From assembly GCF_000961885.1 (NCBI RefSeq), contig NZ_JZKH01000017.1, positions 45,447 through 109,446 of the forward strand: DNA of 64,000 nucleotides, written 5' to 3'. Positions 24,094 to 32,628 of the stretch are shown one piece after another. Origin of the DNA: Streptomyces rubellomurinus (GTDB taxonomy: Bacteria; Actinomycetota; Actinomycetes; Streptomycetales; Streptomycetaceae). The notes beneath the pieces are model-generated. The model had not been told where the DNA came from. It made no database searches and was given only the letters and a program-made list of their open reading frames with translations. The translations under genes and the position numbers were made by a program. Within the stretch, counting starts at the first letter, position 1. Each line of letters opens with the position of its first letter.

Positions 24094-25062
24094 CAGACCG
24101 AAACGTCGACCGAGGTCGCCCAGGTTACCGAGCCCGGGGGTCTGGGGGTTGCCGGCGTCGTGCCCCGGCTGGGTCGGCACCCCGCCCATCGGGACGCCCG
24201 CCTCGGCCCCGACCACGCCGACCGAGCGCTCGGCCAGCAGTTTCTCGCTGGACTGCAGCAGCACCTGCCCGGCGCCGATGAACTCGAACTGGTGCTCCTC
24301 GCCGGAGGCCCCGCCGATGCCGGTCAGCCGCCGCAGGCCGCCGACCACCCCGTGCAGGTACGCGTGGTCGTAGTGGTGGCACGGCGCCGGGCAGTCCGCC
24401 CAGCCGACCAGGGCCTGCGGGTCCACCCGGATCGGCGGCTCGACGAAGTGCACCGGCCCGTTGGAGGCGGCGACGAAGCGGCCGGTGCCGAGCAGGGTCA
24501 GGAAGCCCGGGATGATCGACTGCTTGAGCCGCAGCGTGGGGTCGAAGGCCAGCAGGTTGCCGGAGCGGACGGTCAGGTTGCCGTCCTCCAGGTCGTAGGA
24601 GTTCAGGTCGAAGGACCGGTCGGCCAGCAGCAGCTTGCCGCGGCCCTGGGCGACCACCCAGTCCGCCGCGTGCATCGGGGAGTTGAAGTGCTGACCGAGC
24701 GCGCGGTCGACCAGGCCGGCGCCGACGCCGCGGAAGGTGATGTCGCCGTAGTAGGCGATCATCTTGCCCTTCTGCAGGAAGTGCGACCCGTTCAGCTCCA
24801 CCGAGAAGGCGTACGGGTTGACGTTGTCGTTGACCGGCAGGGTGTACGCGTCGTGCACCGCCGGCCCGTCGAACTGCGCGGGGGCGTGGGCCGGTTGCAG
24901 GTCCACGTAGGTGGGCTCCGGCGGCGGGTACCCCTGCGGCGGCCCGTACCCGGGCGGGGCGGGCGCCGCGGGCGGCAGCGGCGGGACGACGAAGCCGGGC
25001 TCGGTCGGCTGGTCGTACGGCGGCTGCGGGGCCCCGTACGGCGGCTGCGGCGGGTAGGACAT
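24091..25062 (-). CDS. AIM24 family protein with Pro-rich N-terminus
   Basis: This 323-residue protein is the third of three chained AIM24-domain genes. Residues 1-70 are Pro/Gly/Tyr-rich (SYPPQPPYGAPQPPY). The AIM24 beta-roll follows, with the family pattern LQKGKMIAYYGDITFRG, GRGKLLLADRSFDL, VRSGNLLAFDPTL and GEEHQFEFIGAGQVLLQSSE. A Gly/Pro tail ends it. AIM24 (TerD/TIM-like beta) proteins are common in actinobacteria; no biochemical role is established. Its ATG overlaps the stop of the preceding AIM24 gene (ATGA), so the three proteins are probably made in fixed ratio and may form a hetero-oligomer. Confidence 0.85.
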   Translation of the reverse strand: MSYPPQPPYGAPQPPYDQPTEPGFVVPPLPPAAPAPPGYGPPQGYPPPEPTYVDLQPAHAPAQFDGPAVHDAYTLPVNDNVNPYAFSVELNGSHFLQKGKMIAYYGDITFRGVGAGLVDRALGQHFNSPMHAADWVVAQGRGKLLLADRSFDLNSYDLEDGNLTVRSGNLLAFDPTLRLKQSIIPGFLTLLGTGRFVAASNGPVHFVEPPIRVDPQALVGWADCPAPCHHYDHAYLHGVVGGLRRLTGIGGASGEEHQFEFIGAGQVLLQSSEKLLAERSVGVVGAEAGVPMGGVPTQPGHDAGNPQTPGLGNLGDLGRRFGL

Positions 25063-25712
25063 CAGAGCTTCTCCTCGCTCGCCTGGACGTACACCGTGCC
25101 CTGGCCGGACAGCTCCAGCTGGAACGCCTCGCCCGAGCCCCGGCCGATCATCTCGCGCCAGCCGATCGCGGTGGACAGCTTGTTGCGCACCTCGCCGCGG
25201 TGCCCCACGTACGCCTGCGGGTCGACGTGCACCGGTTGCCCGGGCGTGATCGGCAGTTCGAGGACGCCGCCGTGCGCCAGCACCGCGGCCGAGCCGTGGC
25301 CCTCCAGCCGGGTGGTGAACAGGCCCTGCCCGGAGACCTGGCCGCGGACCATGCCCATCACCCCGCCCTGCGAGCCGAGGAACACGGTGGACTGGCGCAG
25401 CGTGCCGTCGAAGGCGAGCAGCCGGTCCGACTCGACGAACAGGGTGTCGCCGGTGAGGTCGACGACGTGCACGTGGTGGCCGCCGTGGCCGAACATCACC
25501 CGGCCCTCGCCCTCGACGGTCATCAGCGGGGTGTCCTCGTTGGCGACCCGGCGGCCGATCATCGACATCACGCCGCCCTGCCCGCCGGTGATGCTCGGGG
25601 TGAACCGGACGTCCCCGGTGTACGCGAGCATCGCGCCGCGCTGGCTGAACAGCTGCTGCCCGGGCGCCACCAGGGCCTCGACCATCTTGCCGTTGATCCT
25701 GGTGAAGGCCAT
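25062..25712 (-). CDS. AIM24 family protein
   Basis: This 216-residue protein is a single AIM24 beta domain with no signal peptide or membrane helix. Diagnostic stretches are VAPGQQLFSQRGAMLAYTGD, LFVESDRLLAFDGTL, GQGLFTTRLEGHGSAAV and the end GQGTVYVQASEEKL. It is the middle gene of the trio, with 4-bp ATGA overlaps on both sides. The open frame continues upstream to 26381, but the part beyond 25712 is a shadow of the first gene. Confidence 0.88.
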   Translation of the reverse strand: MAFTRINGKMVEALVAPGQQLFSQRGAMLAYTGDVRFTPSITGGQGGVMSMIGRRVANEDTPLMTVEGEGRVMFGHGGHHVHVVDLTGDTLFVESDRLLAFDGTLRQSTVFLGSQGGVMGMVRGQVSGQGLFTTRLEGHGSAAVLAHGGVLELPITPGQPVHVDPQAYVGHRGEVRNKLSTAIGWREMIGRGSGEAFQLELSGQGTVYVQASEEKL

Positions 25713-26350
25713 CAGACGTCGCCCCCGAGGGTGGTCTTCTCCGAGGGCTGGACGTACACCAGGCCCTCGCCGGTGAACTCGATCTGGACGGCCTCGCCGC
25801 CGCCCTCGCCGATCACCGTCGTCCAGCCCGCGCCGGACTTCAGGCTGCGGTGCAGGTCGCCGGTGTGCGCGACGTACGCGCCCGGGTCGACCCGCAGCGG
25901 CATGTCCTTGCCGACCCGCAGGACGACGGCCGGCCCGTTGGAGGTGACGGCGGCCCAGCCGTGGCCCTCGACCTTGGTGGTGAACAGGCCGTTGCCGGAG
26001 GACATGCCGTTCAGCCCGGTGAAGCTGGTGCCGGTGTGCAGCGAGGCCTCGGTGCAGAGCAGGTTGTCCGCCTCGACGTACAGCGCCCGGCCGTCGAGCC
26101 GGACCAGGTTGATCTCGGTGGCCTGGTCGGCGAAGTAGCAGGTGCCCTGCCCCTTCACCTCCATGACGGTCATCTTCTCGCCGGTCAGCCGTCTGGCGAC
26201 CATGCCGCGCAGGCCGTCCCCGCCGCCGGTCAGCTTCTTGAAGGTCATCTGCCCGGTGTAGGCGACCATCGAGCCGTGCCGGGCCTTGACGGCGTCGCCG
26301 GCCAACTCGACCGCGAGCACCCGTGATCCCTGGAGTCTGAACTGTGCCAC
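25712..26350 (-). CDS. AIM24 family protein
   Basis: This 212-residue single AIM24 domain is the first gene of the trio. It starts MAQFRLQGSRVLAVELAGD and has KARHGSMVAYTGQMTFKK, GMVARRLTGE, GNGLFTTKVEGHGWAAV and the end GLVYVQPSEKTTLGG. It is the closest relative of the next gene. It overlaps that gene by 4 bp. The DUF2127 gene lies 91 bp upstream on the same strand and may share the transcript. Confidence 0.88.
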   Translation of the reverse strand: MAQFRLQGSRVLAVELAGDAVKARHGSMVAYTGQMTFKKLTGGGDGLRGMVARRLTGEKMTVMEVKGQGTCYFADQATEINLVRLDGRALYVEADNLLCTEASLHTGTSFTGLNGMSSGNGLFTTKVEGHGWAAVTSNGPAVVLRVGKDMPLRVDPGAYVAHTGDLHRSLKSGAGWTTVIGEGGGEAVQIEFTGEGLVYVQPSEKTTLGGDV

Positions 26351-26441
26351 GGCCGCAATCTAGCCGTCGCGGCCGCGGCACGGGGAGGGGGCGGGGTCGG
26401 ACTGCGACCCTCCTGGTACGAGTCCGGTACGTTCGCGCCGG

Positions 26442-27245
26442 TCAGGTGCGCGCGTGCGCCCCGTGGCCGTGACCGGGGTGCGGGACGGCGCCGGCGGCCT
26501 CCTCGACCTCCAGCAGCGAGGCCGAGTGGCGCTCCGCCTCGAAGGCGACCACGCCGCCGCGCAGCCCGAACAGGCGCTTGGAGAGCATGATCCACAGCAC
26601 CGCCGCGATGTTCAGCAGCAGGGTGCAGATCTTCACCGCGCTGACGTGCTCGTGCAGCTCGTAGCCCTCCAGCGGCAGGAAGGCGGCGGTGGCGACCACC
26701 GTCAGGTACTCGGCCCAGCGCTTGTTCAGCCAGAGGCCGACCGCCTCGACGATCTCGATCAGCGCGTACGCCACCAGGGCGCCGGCGACGATCAGCAGGG
26801 TGCTCTTCTTGTAGTCGAAGGTCTTGCGGATCGTCTCGACGATCGGCGCGTGTTCGAGGTCCCAGTGGAAGTGGTCGGTGACCGGCTTGAAGACCGTCAG
26901 GTTCTCGTCGAAGACCCGGTGCACCGCGTCCTGGCTGTTGGAGAACTTCCAGACGCCCCACGCGATCAGGATGATGACGACGCCGCGCAGCACCCGTTCG
27001 ACGGCCAGGAAGCGCAGGATGAAGAGGTCCCGCAGGGCCTTGCCGCGCGGCACCAGCGGGGCGTTCTGCGCCGGGCCCGAGCCGTGCGGGGCGCCGAGGG
27101 CGAAGTCGCCGCAGCGCAGGCAGCGCCAGGCGTCGCCGACCGCGGTGGCCGCGTGCAGCCGGGCGGCCAGCTCGGGCTCGGTCGGCTTGTAGGTGATGTG
27201 CCCGCGCTTGGCGCAGGTCCTGCGGTCCCAGTCCCGCTTGAACAT
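26442..27245 (-). CDS. DUF2127 family membrane protein
   Basis: This 267-residue protein has four predicted membrane helices (about residues 75-100, 145-170, 180-200 and 205-225), with long loops typical of DUF2127. The N-terminus is soluble, with two possible zinc ligand pairs (RRTCAKRGH and WRCLRCGDF). The C-terminus is His-rich (HPGHGHGAH), which could bind metal. ATG 27245 has GGGGGAG upstream; the open frame continues to 27734 without homology. The function is unknown. It probably heads the AIM24-MarR transcript. Confidence 0.82.
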   Translation of the reverse strand: MFKRDWDRRTCAKRGHITYKPTEPELAARLHAATAVGDAWRCLRCGDFALGAPHGSGPAQNAPLVPRGKALRDLFILRFLAVERVLRGVVIILIAWGVWKFSNSQDAVHRVFDENLTVFKPVTDHFHWDLEHAPIVETIRKTFDYKKSTLLIVAGALVAYALIEIVEAVGLWLNKRWAEYLTVVATAAFLPLEGYELHEHVSAVKICTLLLNIAAVLWIMLSKRLFGLRGGVVAFEAERHSASLLEVEEAAGAVPHPGHGHGAHART

Positions 27246-27431
27246 CGTGTGACTCCCCCGTGGTGCGATGCCTCGCGCGCCCGGATCGGTGGGCGCGCGG
27301 GCAGCAGGATAGGGGGTGCGGCCGGTGCGGCGCCGCACGCCGCCGCGTTCTGGGGCGCGGCTGTGACATCGGGCACGTGCGCCCACCCCGGCCCGGGGCC
27401 CGGACGTGTGCTCGGAGATAATGACCGGGAG

Positions 27432-27451
27432 CTTGTGAGTCGGTTCACAAG
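27432..27451. promoter_or_regulatory. Inverted repeat upstream of the first DUF3817 gene
   Basis: CTTGTGA-N6-TCACAAG is a perfect 7-bp inverted repeat, 32 bp before GTG 27484. A -10-like GATAAT lies just upstream (about 27416), so the repeat would fall around or just after the transcription start, a position suited to repression. Confidence 0.45.
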
Positions 27452-27483
27452 TGATCACCGACCCCCGCAATGAGGTATCCATC

Positions 27484-27795
27484 GTGAACAGCAGCGCCGT
27501 CCACCGCCTGCGCCTGGTCTCCGCCCCCGAGGGGATCTCCTTCGTCCTGCTGCTGATCTGCACGGCGTTGAAGTACACCACCAGCTTCAACGCCGTCCCG
27601 GTGCTCGGCCCCGTCCACGGGACCCTCTTCATCCTGTACGTGGTGTTCTGGCAGCAGGCCCGGCTGGCGCAGAAGTGGGACGCCAAGCGCAGCCGGCTGC
27701 TGTTCGTCCTGTCGGTGGTGCCGTTCGGCGGCATCTACGTCGAGCGCACCCTGGCCCAGGAGGAGCGCGGCGAGCTGGCGCCCGCCGTCGCCTGA
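27484..27795 (+). CDS. DUF3817 family membrane protein
   Basis: This 103-residue protein has three predicted membrane helices and the DUF3817 signature LRLVSAPEGISFVLLLICTA, HGTLFILYVVFWQQARL and ending SVVPFGGIYVERTL. GTG 27484 has GAGGT 8 bases upstream. These small proteins have no established function. A second, divergent member is encoded at 32625 downstream of a MarR gene. A long hairpin ends this transcript and meets the M4 protease transcript head-on. Confidence 0.88.
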   Translation: MNSSAVHRLRLVSAPEGISFVLLLICTALKYTTSFNAVPVLGPVHGTLFILYVVFWQQARLAQKWDAKRSRLLFVLSVVPFGGIYVERTLAQEERGELAPAVA

Positions 27796-27820
27796 CCCCT
27801 CGCCCCGCGCGGACGTCCGA

Positions 27821-27863
27821 CAGGCTGCCGCGGCCTCCTCTCCCAAAGGGCCGCGGCAGCCTG
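27821..27863. terminator. Bidirectional terminator between DUF3817 and M4 protease genes
   Basis: A perfect 15-bp stem (CAGGCTGCCGCGGCC and its complement) with a 13-base loop lies between converging stops, 25 bp after the DUF3817 stop and 31 bp from the protease stop. Confidence 0.8.
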
Positions 27864-27894
27864 CCGTCTTTCCGGGGGTGGCTGACCGGGGCGG

Positions 27895-29523
27895 CTAGTT
27901 GACGTTCACCCCGCTCCAGGCCGCGGCGACCGCCTTGTACTCGGCGCTGGTGGCGCCGTACAGGTCCGCCGCGGCCTTGAGGGTGCCGGTGCGGGCGGCC
28001 TTGTAGTTGGTGGTGGAGGTGAAGTAGACGGTCAGCGCGCGGTACCAGACCTTCGCGGCCTTGTCCCGGCCGATGCCGGTCACCTTCGCGCCGTTGGAGG
28101 TCGGGCTGTTGTAGGTGTAGCCGTTGATGGTCTTCGCGCCGCTGCCCTCGGACAGCAGGTAGAAGAAGTGGTTGGCGACGCCCGAGGAGTAGTGGACGTC
28201 CAGGTTGCCGACGCCGGAGTACCAGGAGTCCGCGGACTTGCCGTCCTGGGAGGGCTTGTCCATGTAGCGCAGCGGCTTGCCGTTGCCGAAGATGTTGATC
28301 TTCTCGCCGATCAGGTAGTTCGGCGGGTTGGCCGGCAGGTTGGCGTACCACTCGACCATGGTGCCGAAGATGTCCGAGGTGGCCTCGTTGAGGCCGCCGG
28401 ACTCGCCGGAGTAGTTGAGGCCGGCGGTGGCGGAGGTGACGCCGTGGCTCATCTCGTGGCCGGAGACGTCGATGGCGGTGAGCGGGTGGGTGTTGCCGGC
28501 GCCGTCGCCGTACGTCATGCAGAAGCAGGAGTCGTCCCAGAACGCGTTGACGTAGGCGGAGCCGTAGTGGACGCGGCTGGCCGCGCCGACGCCGTTGTTC
28601 TTGATGCCGTTGCGGCCGAAGGTGTTCTTGTAGAAGTCCCAGGTGGCGGCCGCGCCGAACTGGGCGTCCACGGCGGCGGACTGGCGGTTGGAGACCAGGC
28701 CGTTGCCCCAGCTGTTGCTGGTGCTGGTGAAGAGCGAGCCGCTGCCCGAGGTGGCGCCCTTCAGGTCGGTGGTGGACTGGCCACCGCGGCTCGCGTCCTT
28801 GAGCGAGTACGTGGAGCCGCTCTGGGTGGTGGTCAGCGGGACGGTGCCGACGTTGACGCCCTTGCCGGTGCCGGACGCGGTCTGGATCTCCTCGTGGGTG
28901 GAGAGCAGTTCGCCGCTCGTGGCGTCGGTGACCACCTGCTGGCGGCTCGGGGTGCCGTCCGCGCGCTCGCCGCGCACCACCGTGCGGTGGGCCAGGCGGG
29001 GGTTGCCGTCCGCCGCCCAGACCACCAGCTCGGCGGCGTCGGCGCCGTCGACCCGGGCGAGCGCGGCCTCGTCCTCGTCGGCGGCCAGGCCGACCGTCGC
29101 CCGGACGGCGGCGGTGGCCTTCTCGCCGGCCTGGTTCGCGGCCAGGCCGGGGGTGAGGGTCGGCAGCGCCAGCCGGCCGTCGAAGGCCCGGTCGACGGAG
29201 GCCACCGAGCCGTCCGTGCGCTGGTGGACGACCAGGTCGCCGCCGAGCACCGGGAGGCCCTCGTAGGTGCGCTCGTACCGCAGGTGCCTGGTGCCGTCGC
29301 GGTCCACCACGGCGTCCTTGGCGACCAGCCGCTCCTGGCCGGGCAGCCCCAGCGCCTGGGCGAGCGGGGCGCTCTGCCCGGCGGCGAGGCTCAGCGGGGA
29401 GGTCTGCTGCAGCTCGGGGCCCGGGGCGGCGGCCTGGGCGGCGGGGACGGCGGCGATCTGGATGACGCCGGCCAGCAGGGCGGTGGCGGAGAGTACGGCT
29501 CCGGCCGTCAGCTTTCGCTTCAC
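27895..29523 (-). CDS. Secreted M4 (thermolysin) family metallopeptidase
   Basis: This 542-residue preproenzyme has a signal peptide (KRKLTAGAVLSATALLAGVI... cut near AQAAA, residue ~32). A propeptide with FTP/PepSY-like parts follows (LVAKDAVVDRDGTRHLRYERTYEGLPV). The catalytic domain starts near residue 200. Zinc ligands are the two His of HEMSH (first at residue 356) and the Glu of GLNEATSDIFGTM. It is a neutral zinc endopeptidase released into the medium. It is the downstream copy of a tandem pair; the upstream copy is at 29957. GTG 29523 follows GGAAGGAACCC. A palindrome lies in its promoter region. Confidence 0.93.
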   Translation of the reverse strand: MKRKLTAGAVLSATALLAGVIQIAAVPAAQAAAPGPELQQTSPLSLAAGQSAPLAQALGLPGQERLVAKDAVVDRDGTRHLRYERTYEGLPVLGGDLVVHQRTDGSVASVDRAFDGRLALPTLTPGLAANQAGEKATAAVRATVGLAADEDEAALARVDGADAAELVVWAADGNPRLAHRTVVRGERADGTPSRQQVVTDATSGELLSTHEEIQTASGTGKGVNVGTVPLTTTQSGSTYSLKDASRGGQSTTDLKGATSGSGSLFTSTSNSWGNGLVSNRQSAAVDAQFGAAATWDFYKNTFGRNGIKNNGVGAASRVHYGSAYVNAFWDDSCFCMTYGDGAGNTHPLTAIDVSGHEMSHGVTSATAGLNYSGESGGLNEATSDIFGTMVEWYANLPANPPNYLIGEKINIFGNGKPLRYMDKPSQDGKSADSWYSGVGNLDVHYSSGVANHFFYLLSEGSGAKTINGYTYNSPTSNGAKVTGIGRDKAAKVWYRALTVYFTSTTNYKAARTGTLKAAADLYGATSAEYKAVAAAWSGVNVN

Positions 29524-29687
29524 GTACGGGGGTTCCTTCCAGGAGACCCGCGAGTGCGCGCGGGCGCGCCGCGTACCGGGGCGCCGGGCTTGGCGCCGTT
29601 GGGGCGGTAGGGCGCGGACGTGCGGCTCCCGTGCGGCTGCTGACGCTGCGCCGGTGGGTGGGGCGGCGGTGCGTCGACGGGGGCTTG

Positions 29688-29701
29688 GTCATAAGCATGA
29701 C
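29688..29701. promoter_or_regulatory. Palindrome upstream of the first M4 protease gene
   Basis: GTCAT-AAGC-ATGAC is a 5-bp inverted repeat, 165 bp before the protease start. The half-site TGTCAT recurs in the upstream region of the second protease gene (around 31785), so both may answer to the same regulator. Confidence 0.35.
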
Positions 29702-29889
29702 AATCGGCGGCGGCGAAGGACAGGCCGCGTGCGGGGATTGGCCGGGAACCGCCAGTGCCGGTACGGGTGGTTCGGGTGCGTTCCCGTGCCCGGTGCGGGC
29801 GGTTCGTCCCCACTGGCGGGACTCCGCCAGCCGGGCCGTCTTGACGGGCCGCCTTGACGGTCGTCTCGACGGGTCGGGGGAGTTGGGTG

Positions 29890-29930
29890 GACGCCCGGGG
29901 CCGGCCCTCCATGGCGGGGCCCCGGGCGTC
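29890..29930 (-). terminator. Terminator of the upstream M4 protease gene
   Basis: A perfect 13-bp stem (GACGCCCGGGGCC and its complement) with a 15-base loop lies 27 bp after that gene's stop. It separates the two protease transcripts. Confidence 0.75.
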
Positions 29931-29956
29931 CTGACTGCGGCGCGGTGCGGCGTACG

Positions 29957-31594
29957 TCAGTTGACGTTGACGCCGCTCCACGCGGCGGCGACCGCGTTGT
30001 ACTCGGCGCTGCTCGCGCCGTACAGGTCCGCCGCGGCCTTCAGGGTGCCGGTGCGGGCGCTCGCGTAGTTGGTGGTGGAGGTGAAGTAGACGGTCAGCGC
30101 GCGGTACCAGATCTGCGCGGCCTTGTCCCGGCCGATGCCGGTCACCGACGCGCCGTTGGAGGTCGGGCTGTTGTAGCTGAACCCGTTGATGGTCTTCGCG
30201 CCGCTGCCCTCGGACAGCAGGTAGAAGAAGTGGTTGGCGACGCCCGAGGAGTAGTGGACGTCCAGGTTGCCGACGCCCGAGTACCAGGAGTCGGCCGAGG
30301 AGCCGTCCTTGCTCGGCTTGTCCATGTAGCGCAGCGGGCTGCCGTCGCCGTTCAGGTTGATCAGCTCGCCGATCCAGTAGTTCGGCGGGTTCTTGGGCAG
30401 GTTGGCGTAGAACTCGACCATCGTGCCGAGGATGTCCGAGGTGGCCTCGTTGAGGCCGCCGGACTCACCCGAGTAGTTCAGGCCGGCGGTGGCCGAGGTG
30501 ACGCCGTGGCTCATCTCGTGGCCCGCCACGTCGATCTCGGTGAGCGGGTGGGTGTTGCTCGCGCCGTCGCCGTACGACATGCAGAAGCAGCTGTCGCTCC
30601 AGAACGCGTTGACGTAGCCGGAGCCGTAGTGCACCCGGCTGGTCGCGCCGACGCCGTCGTTCTTGATGCCGCTGCGGCCGAAGGTGTTCTTGTAGAAGTC
30701 CCAGGTCGCCGCCGCGCCGTACTGGGCGTCCACCGCGGCGGACTCGCCGCTGGAGACGGTGCCGTTGCCCCAGGTGTTGGTGGTCTTCGCGTACAGGGTG
30801 CCCGAACCGGAGGTGCGGTTCTTCATGTTGACGGTCGACTGGCCGCCGCGGGAGGCGTCCTTCAGCGAGTAGCCGGTGCTCGTCTGGGTGGTGGTCAGCG
30901 GGACGGTGCCGACGAAGACGCCGTTGCCGGTGCCGGCCGCGGTCTGCACCTGCTCGTGGGTGGAGAGCACCTGGCCGGTCGCCGCGTCGGTGACCAGCAG
31001 CTGGCTGCTCGGCGTGCCGTCCGCGCGCTCGCCCTCGACCGTCGTCCGGTAGGCCAGGCGCGGGTTGCCGTCGCTCGCCCAGATGACCAGCTCGGCCTTG
31101 CCGGTCTGGTGCACCGCCTTGATCGGGGACTCGTCCTTGTCGGCGGCTATGCCCACGGTCGCCTGGACGGCGCCGGTGGCCTGGGCGGCGGCCTTGTCGG
31201 CCGGGATCTGCGGGGTGAGGCTCGGCAGGCTCAGCTGCGTGCCGACGGCCTTGTCGACCGAGGTCACGGTGCCCGCGGCGCTCTGGTGGACGACCAGGTC
31301 GCCGCCGAGCACCGGCAGGCCGGCGTAGGTGCGCTCGAAGCGCAGGTGCTTGGTGCCGTCGCGGTCCACCACCGCGTCCTTGGCCACCAGCTGCTCCTGG
31401 CCGCCCAGCTTCAGGGCCCTGGCCAGCGGACCCGACTGCCCGCCGGCCAGCGCGAGCGCGGCGGCGTGCTGCTCGGAGGCCTGCGGCTGCGGGGCACCGA
31501 GCGGGCTGGCCTGGGCGGCGCTGCTCACTCCGACGACGCCGGTGAGCAGGGCGGTGGCGGAGAGTACGGCGACTGCTGCGAGCTTTCGCTTCAC
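29957..31594 (-). CDS. Secreted M4 (thermolysin) family metallopeptidase, paralogue
   Basis: This 545-residue protein is built like its downstream neighbour: signal peptide ending near AAQAS, FTP/PepSY-like propeptide, then the M4 catalytic domain with HEMSH (first His at residue 359) and GLNEATSDILGTM. The mature parts are nearly identical over long blocks (SADSWYSGVGNLDVHYSSG, YNSPTSNGA), while the propeptides differ more. This indicates a tandem duplication. GTG 31594 has a GGAAGGAC site upstream; the frame continues to 31720 without homology. It is transcribed from its own ~500-bp upstream region. Confidence 0.93.
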   Translation of the reverse strand: MKRKLAAVAVLSATALLTGVVGVSSAAQASPLGAPQPQASEQHAAALALAGGQSGPLARALKLGGQEQLVAKDAVVDRDGTKHLRFERTYAGLPVLGGDLVVHQSAAGTVTSVDKAVGTQLSLPSLTPQIPADKAAAQATGAVQATVGIAADKDESPIKAVHQTGKAELVIWASDGNPRLAYRTTVEGERADGTPSSQLLVTDAATGQVLSTHEQVQTAAGTGNGVFVGTVPLTTTQTSTGYSLKDASRGGQSTVNMKNRTSGSGTLYAKTTNTWGNGTVSSGESAAVDAQYGAAATWDFYKNTFGRSGIKNDGVGATSRVHYGSGYVNAFWSDSCFCMSYGDGASNTHPLTEIDVAGHEMSHGVTSATAGLNYSGESGGLNEATSDILGTMVEFYANLPKNPPNYWIGELINLNGDGSPLRYMDKPSKDGSSADSWYSGVGNLDVHYSSGVANHFFYLLSEGSGAKTINGFSYNSPTSNGASVTGIGRDKAAQIWYRALTVYFTSTTNYASARTGTLKAAADLYGASSAEYNAVAAAWSGVNVN

Positions 31595-32091
31595 GGACGA
31601 GTCCTTCCGGGAAACCGCGGTTGGGCGCGGTCGCGCGGCGTCCCGGGGGCCGGGGTCGGCTCCTGAGGGGCGGGACGGGCGCTGACGTGCGGGACCCCGT
31701 ACGGCCGAGGGGCAGACCACCGGTGGGTGGGGGTGGTGGCTGCCTTGCGGGGTTGGCGGAAATCATGGCGACCGGGCAAACGAAATGACAGGTCTTGCTC
31801 ATGAATTGGCCAAGTCCCGCCAGAGCGCGGGAATGTGAACGGACGGACGAACCGGGGCGAACCGTCCCGTCTTTCAGCGGGTTACCCGTTGAACCGGGGC
31901 CTGGTAGTGCGACGTTGCCCGGAGAAGTGGGCAACGGCCAACGGCCGTCCGGCGGTTGGCGCGGGTTCACGTCCCCGCAACGTCCTGGTACGGACCTGAC
32001 GGCCCGATTGGCGGGTTCCCGCCACGTGCCGCGCTTGTCCAGCATCAGGACGGCTGGTAGCACGCGTACCGTCCGCCGGTACGGTAAGGAG
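31595..32091. promoter_or_regulatory. Divergent upstream region of the M4 protease and MarR genes
   Basis: This gap of about 500 bp has no convincing gene. It contains a hairpin at 31913-31936 (CGTTGCCC / GGGCAACG, 8-base loop), a TGTCAT element near 31785 shared with the other protease promoter, and a -10-like TACGGT at 32080-32085 just before the MarR start. Confidence 0.4.
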
Positions 32092-32628
32092 GTGGCCAAG
32101 CCCCTCGCACTCGACTTCGACCCGATCGCCCGCGCCGACGAGCTGTGGACCCGCCGCTGGGGCGGCGTCCCCTCGATGGCGGCGATCACCTCGATCATGC
32201 GCGCGCACCAGATCCTGCTCTCTCGGGTCGACGCGGTGCTCAAGCCGTACGGGCTGACCTTCGCCCGGTACGAGGCGCTGGTGCTGCTGACCTTCAGCCG
32301 GACCGGCGAGCTGTCGCTGTCCAAGATCGGCGAGCGGCTGATGGTCCACCCGACCAGCGTCACCAACACCGTCGACCGGCTGGAGCGGGCCGGCCTGGTC
32401 GCCCGCCGCCCCAACCCGCTGGACGGCCGCGGGGTGCTCGCGGCGATCACCGAGCGTGGCCGCGAGGTCGTCGAGGAGGCCACCCGGGAGCTGATGGCGA
32501 TGGAGTTCGGGCTGGAGGAGTACGGCCCCGAGCAGTGCCGCGAGGTGTTCGAGCTGCTCAGGCCGCTGCGGGTGGCCGCCGGAGACTTCACCGATCCGGG
32601 TGAGGGGGCTGCGCGGGGGAGGCCGTGA
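32092..32628 (+). CDS. MarR family transcriptional regulator
   Basis: This 178-residue protein starts VAKPLALDFDPIARADELW. It continues MAAITSIMRAHQILLSRVDAVLKPYGLTFARYEALVLL, with recognition helix HPTSVTNTVDRLERAGLV and wing RRPNPLDGRGVLAAIT. These are all MarR features. GTG 32092 matches the start of relatives I remember; a -10-like TACGGT 6 bp upstream suggests a leaderless mRNA. Its stop overlaps the next start (GTGA). In streptomycetes this regulator and the DUF3817 gene precede icmA, so it is a candidate regulator of the icmA operator. Confidence 0.9.
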   Translation: MAKPLALDFDPIARADELWTRRWGGVPSMAAITSIMRAHQILLSRVDAVLKPYGLTFARYEALVLLTFSRTGELSLSKIGERLMVHPTSVTNTVDRLERAGLVARRPNPLDGRGVLAAITERGREVVEEATRELMAMEFGLEEYGPEQCREVFELLRPLRVAAGDFTDPGEGAARGRP

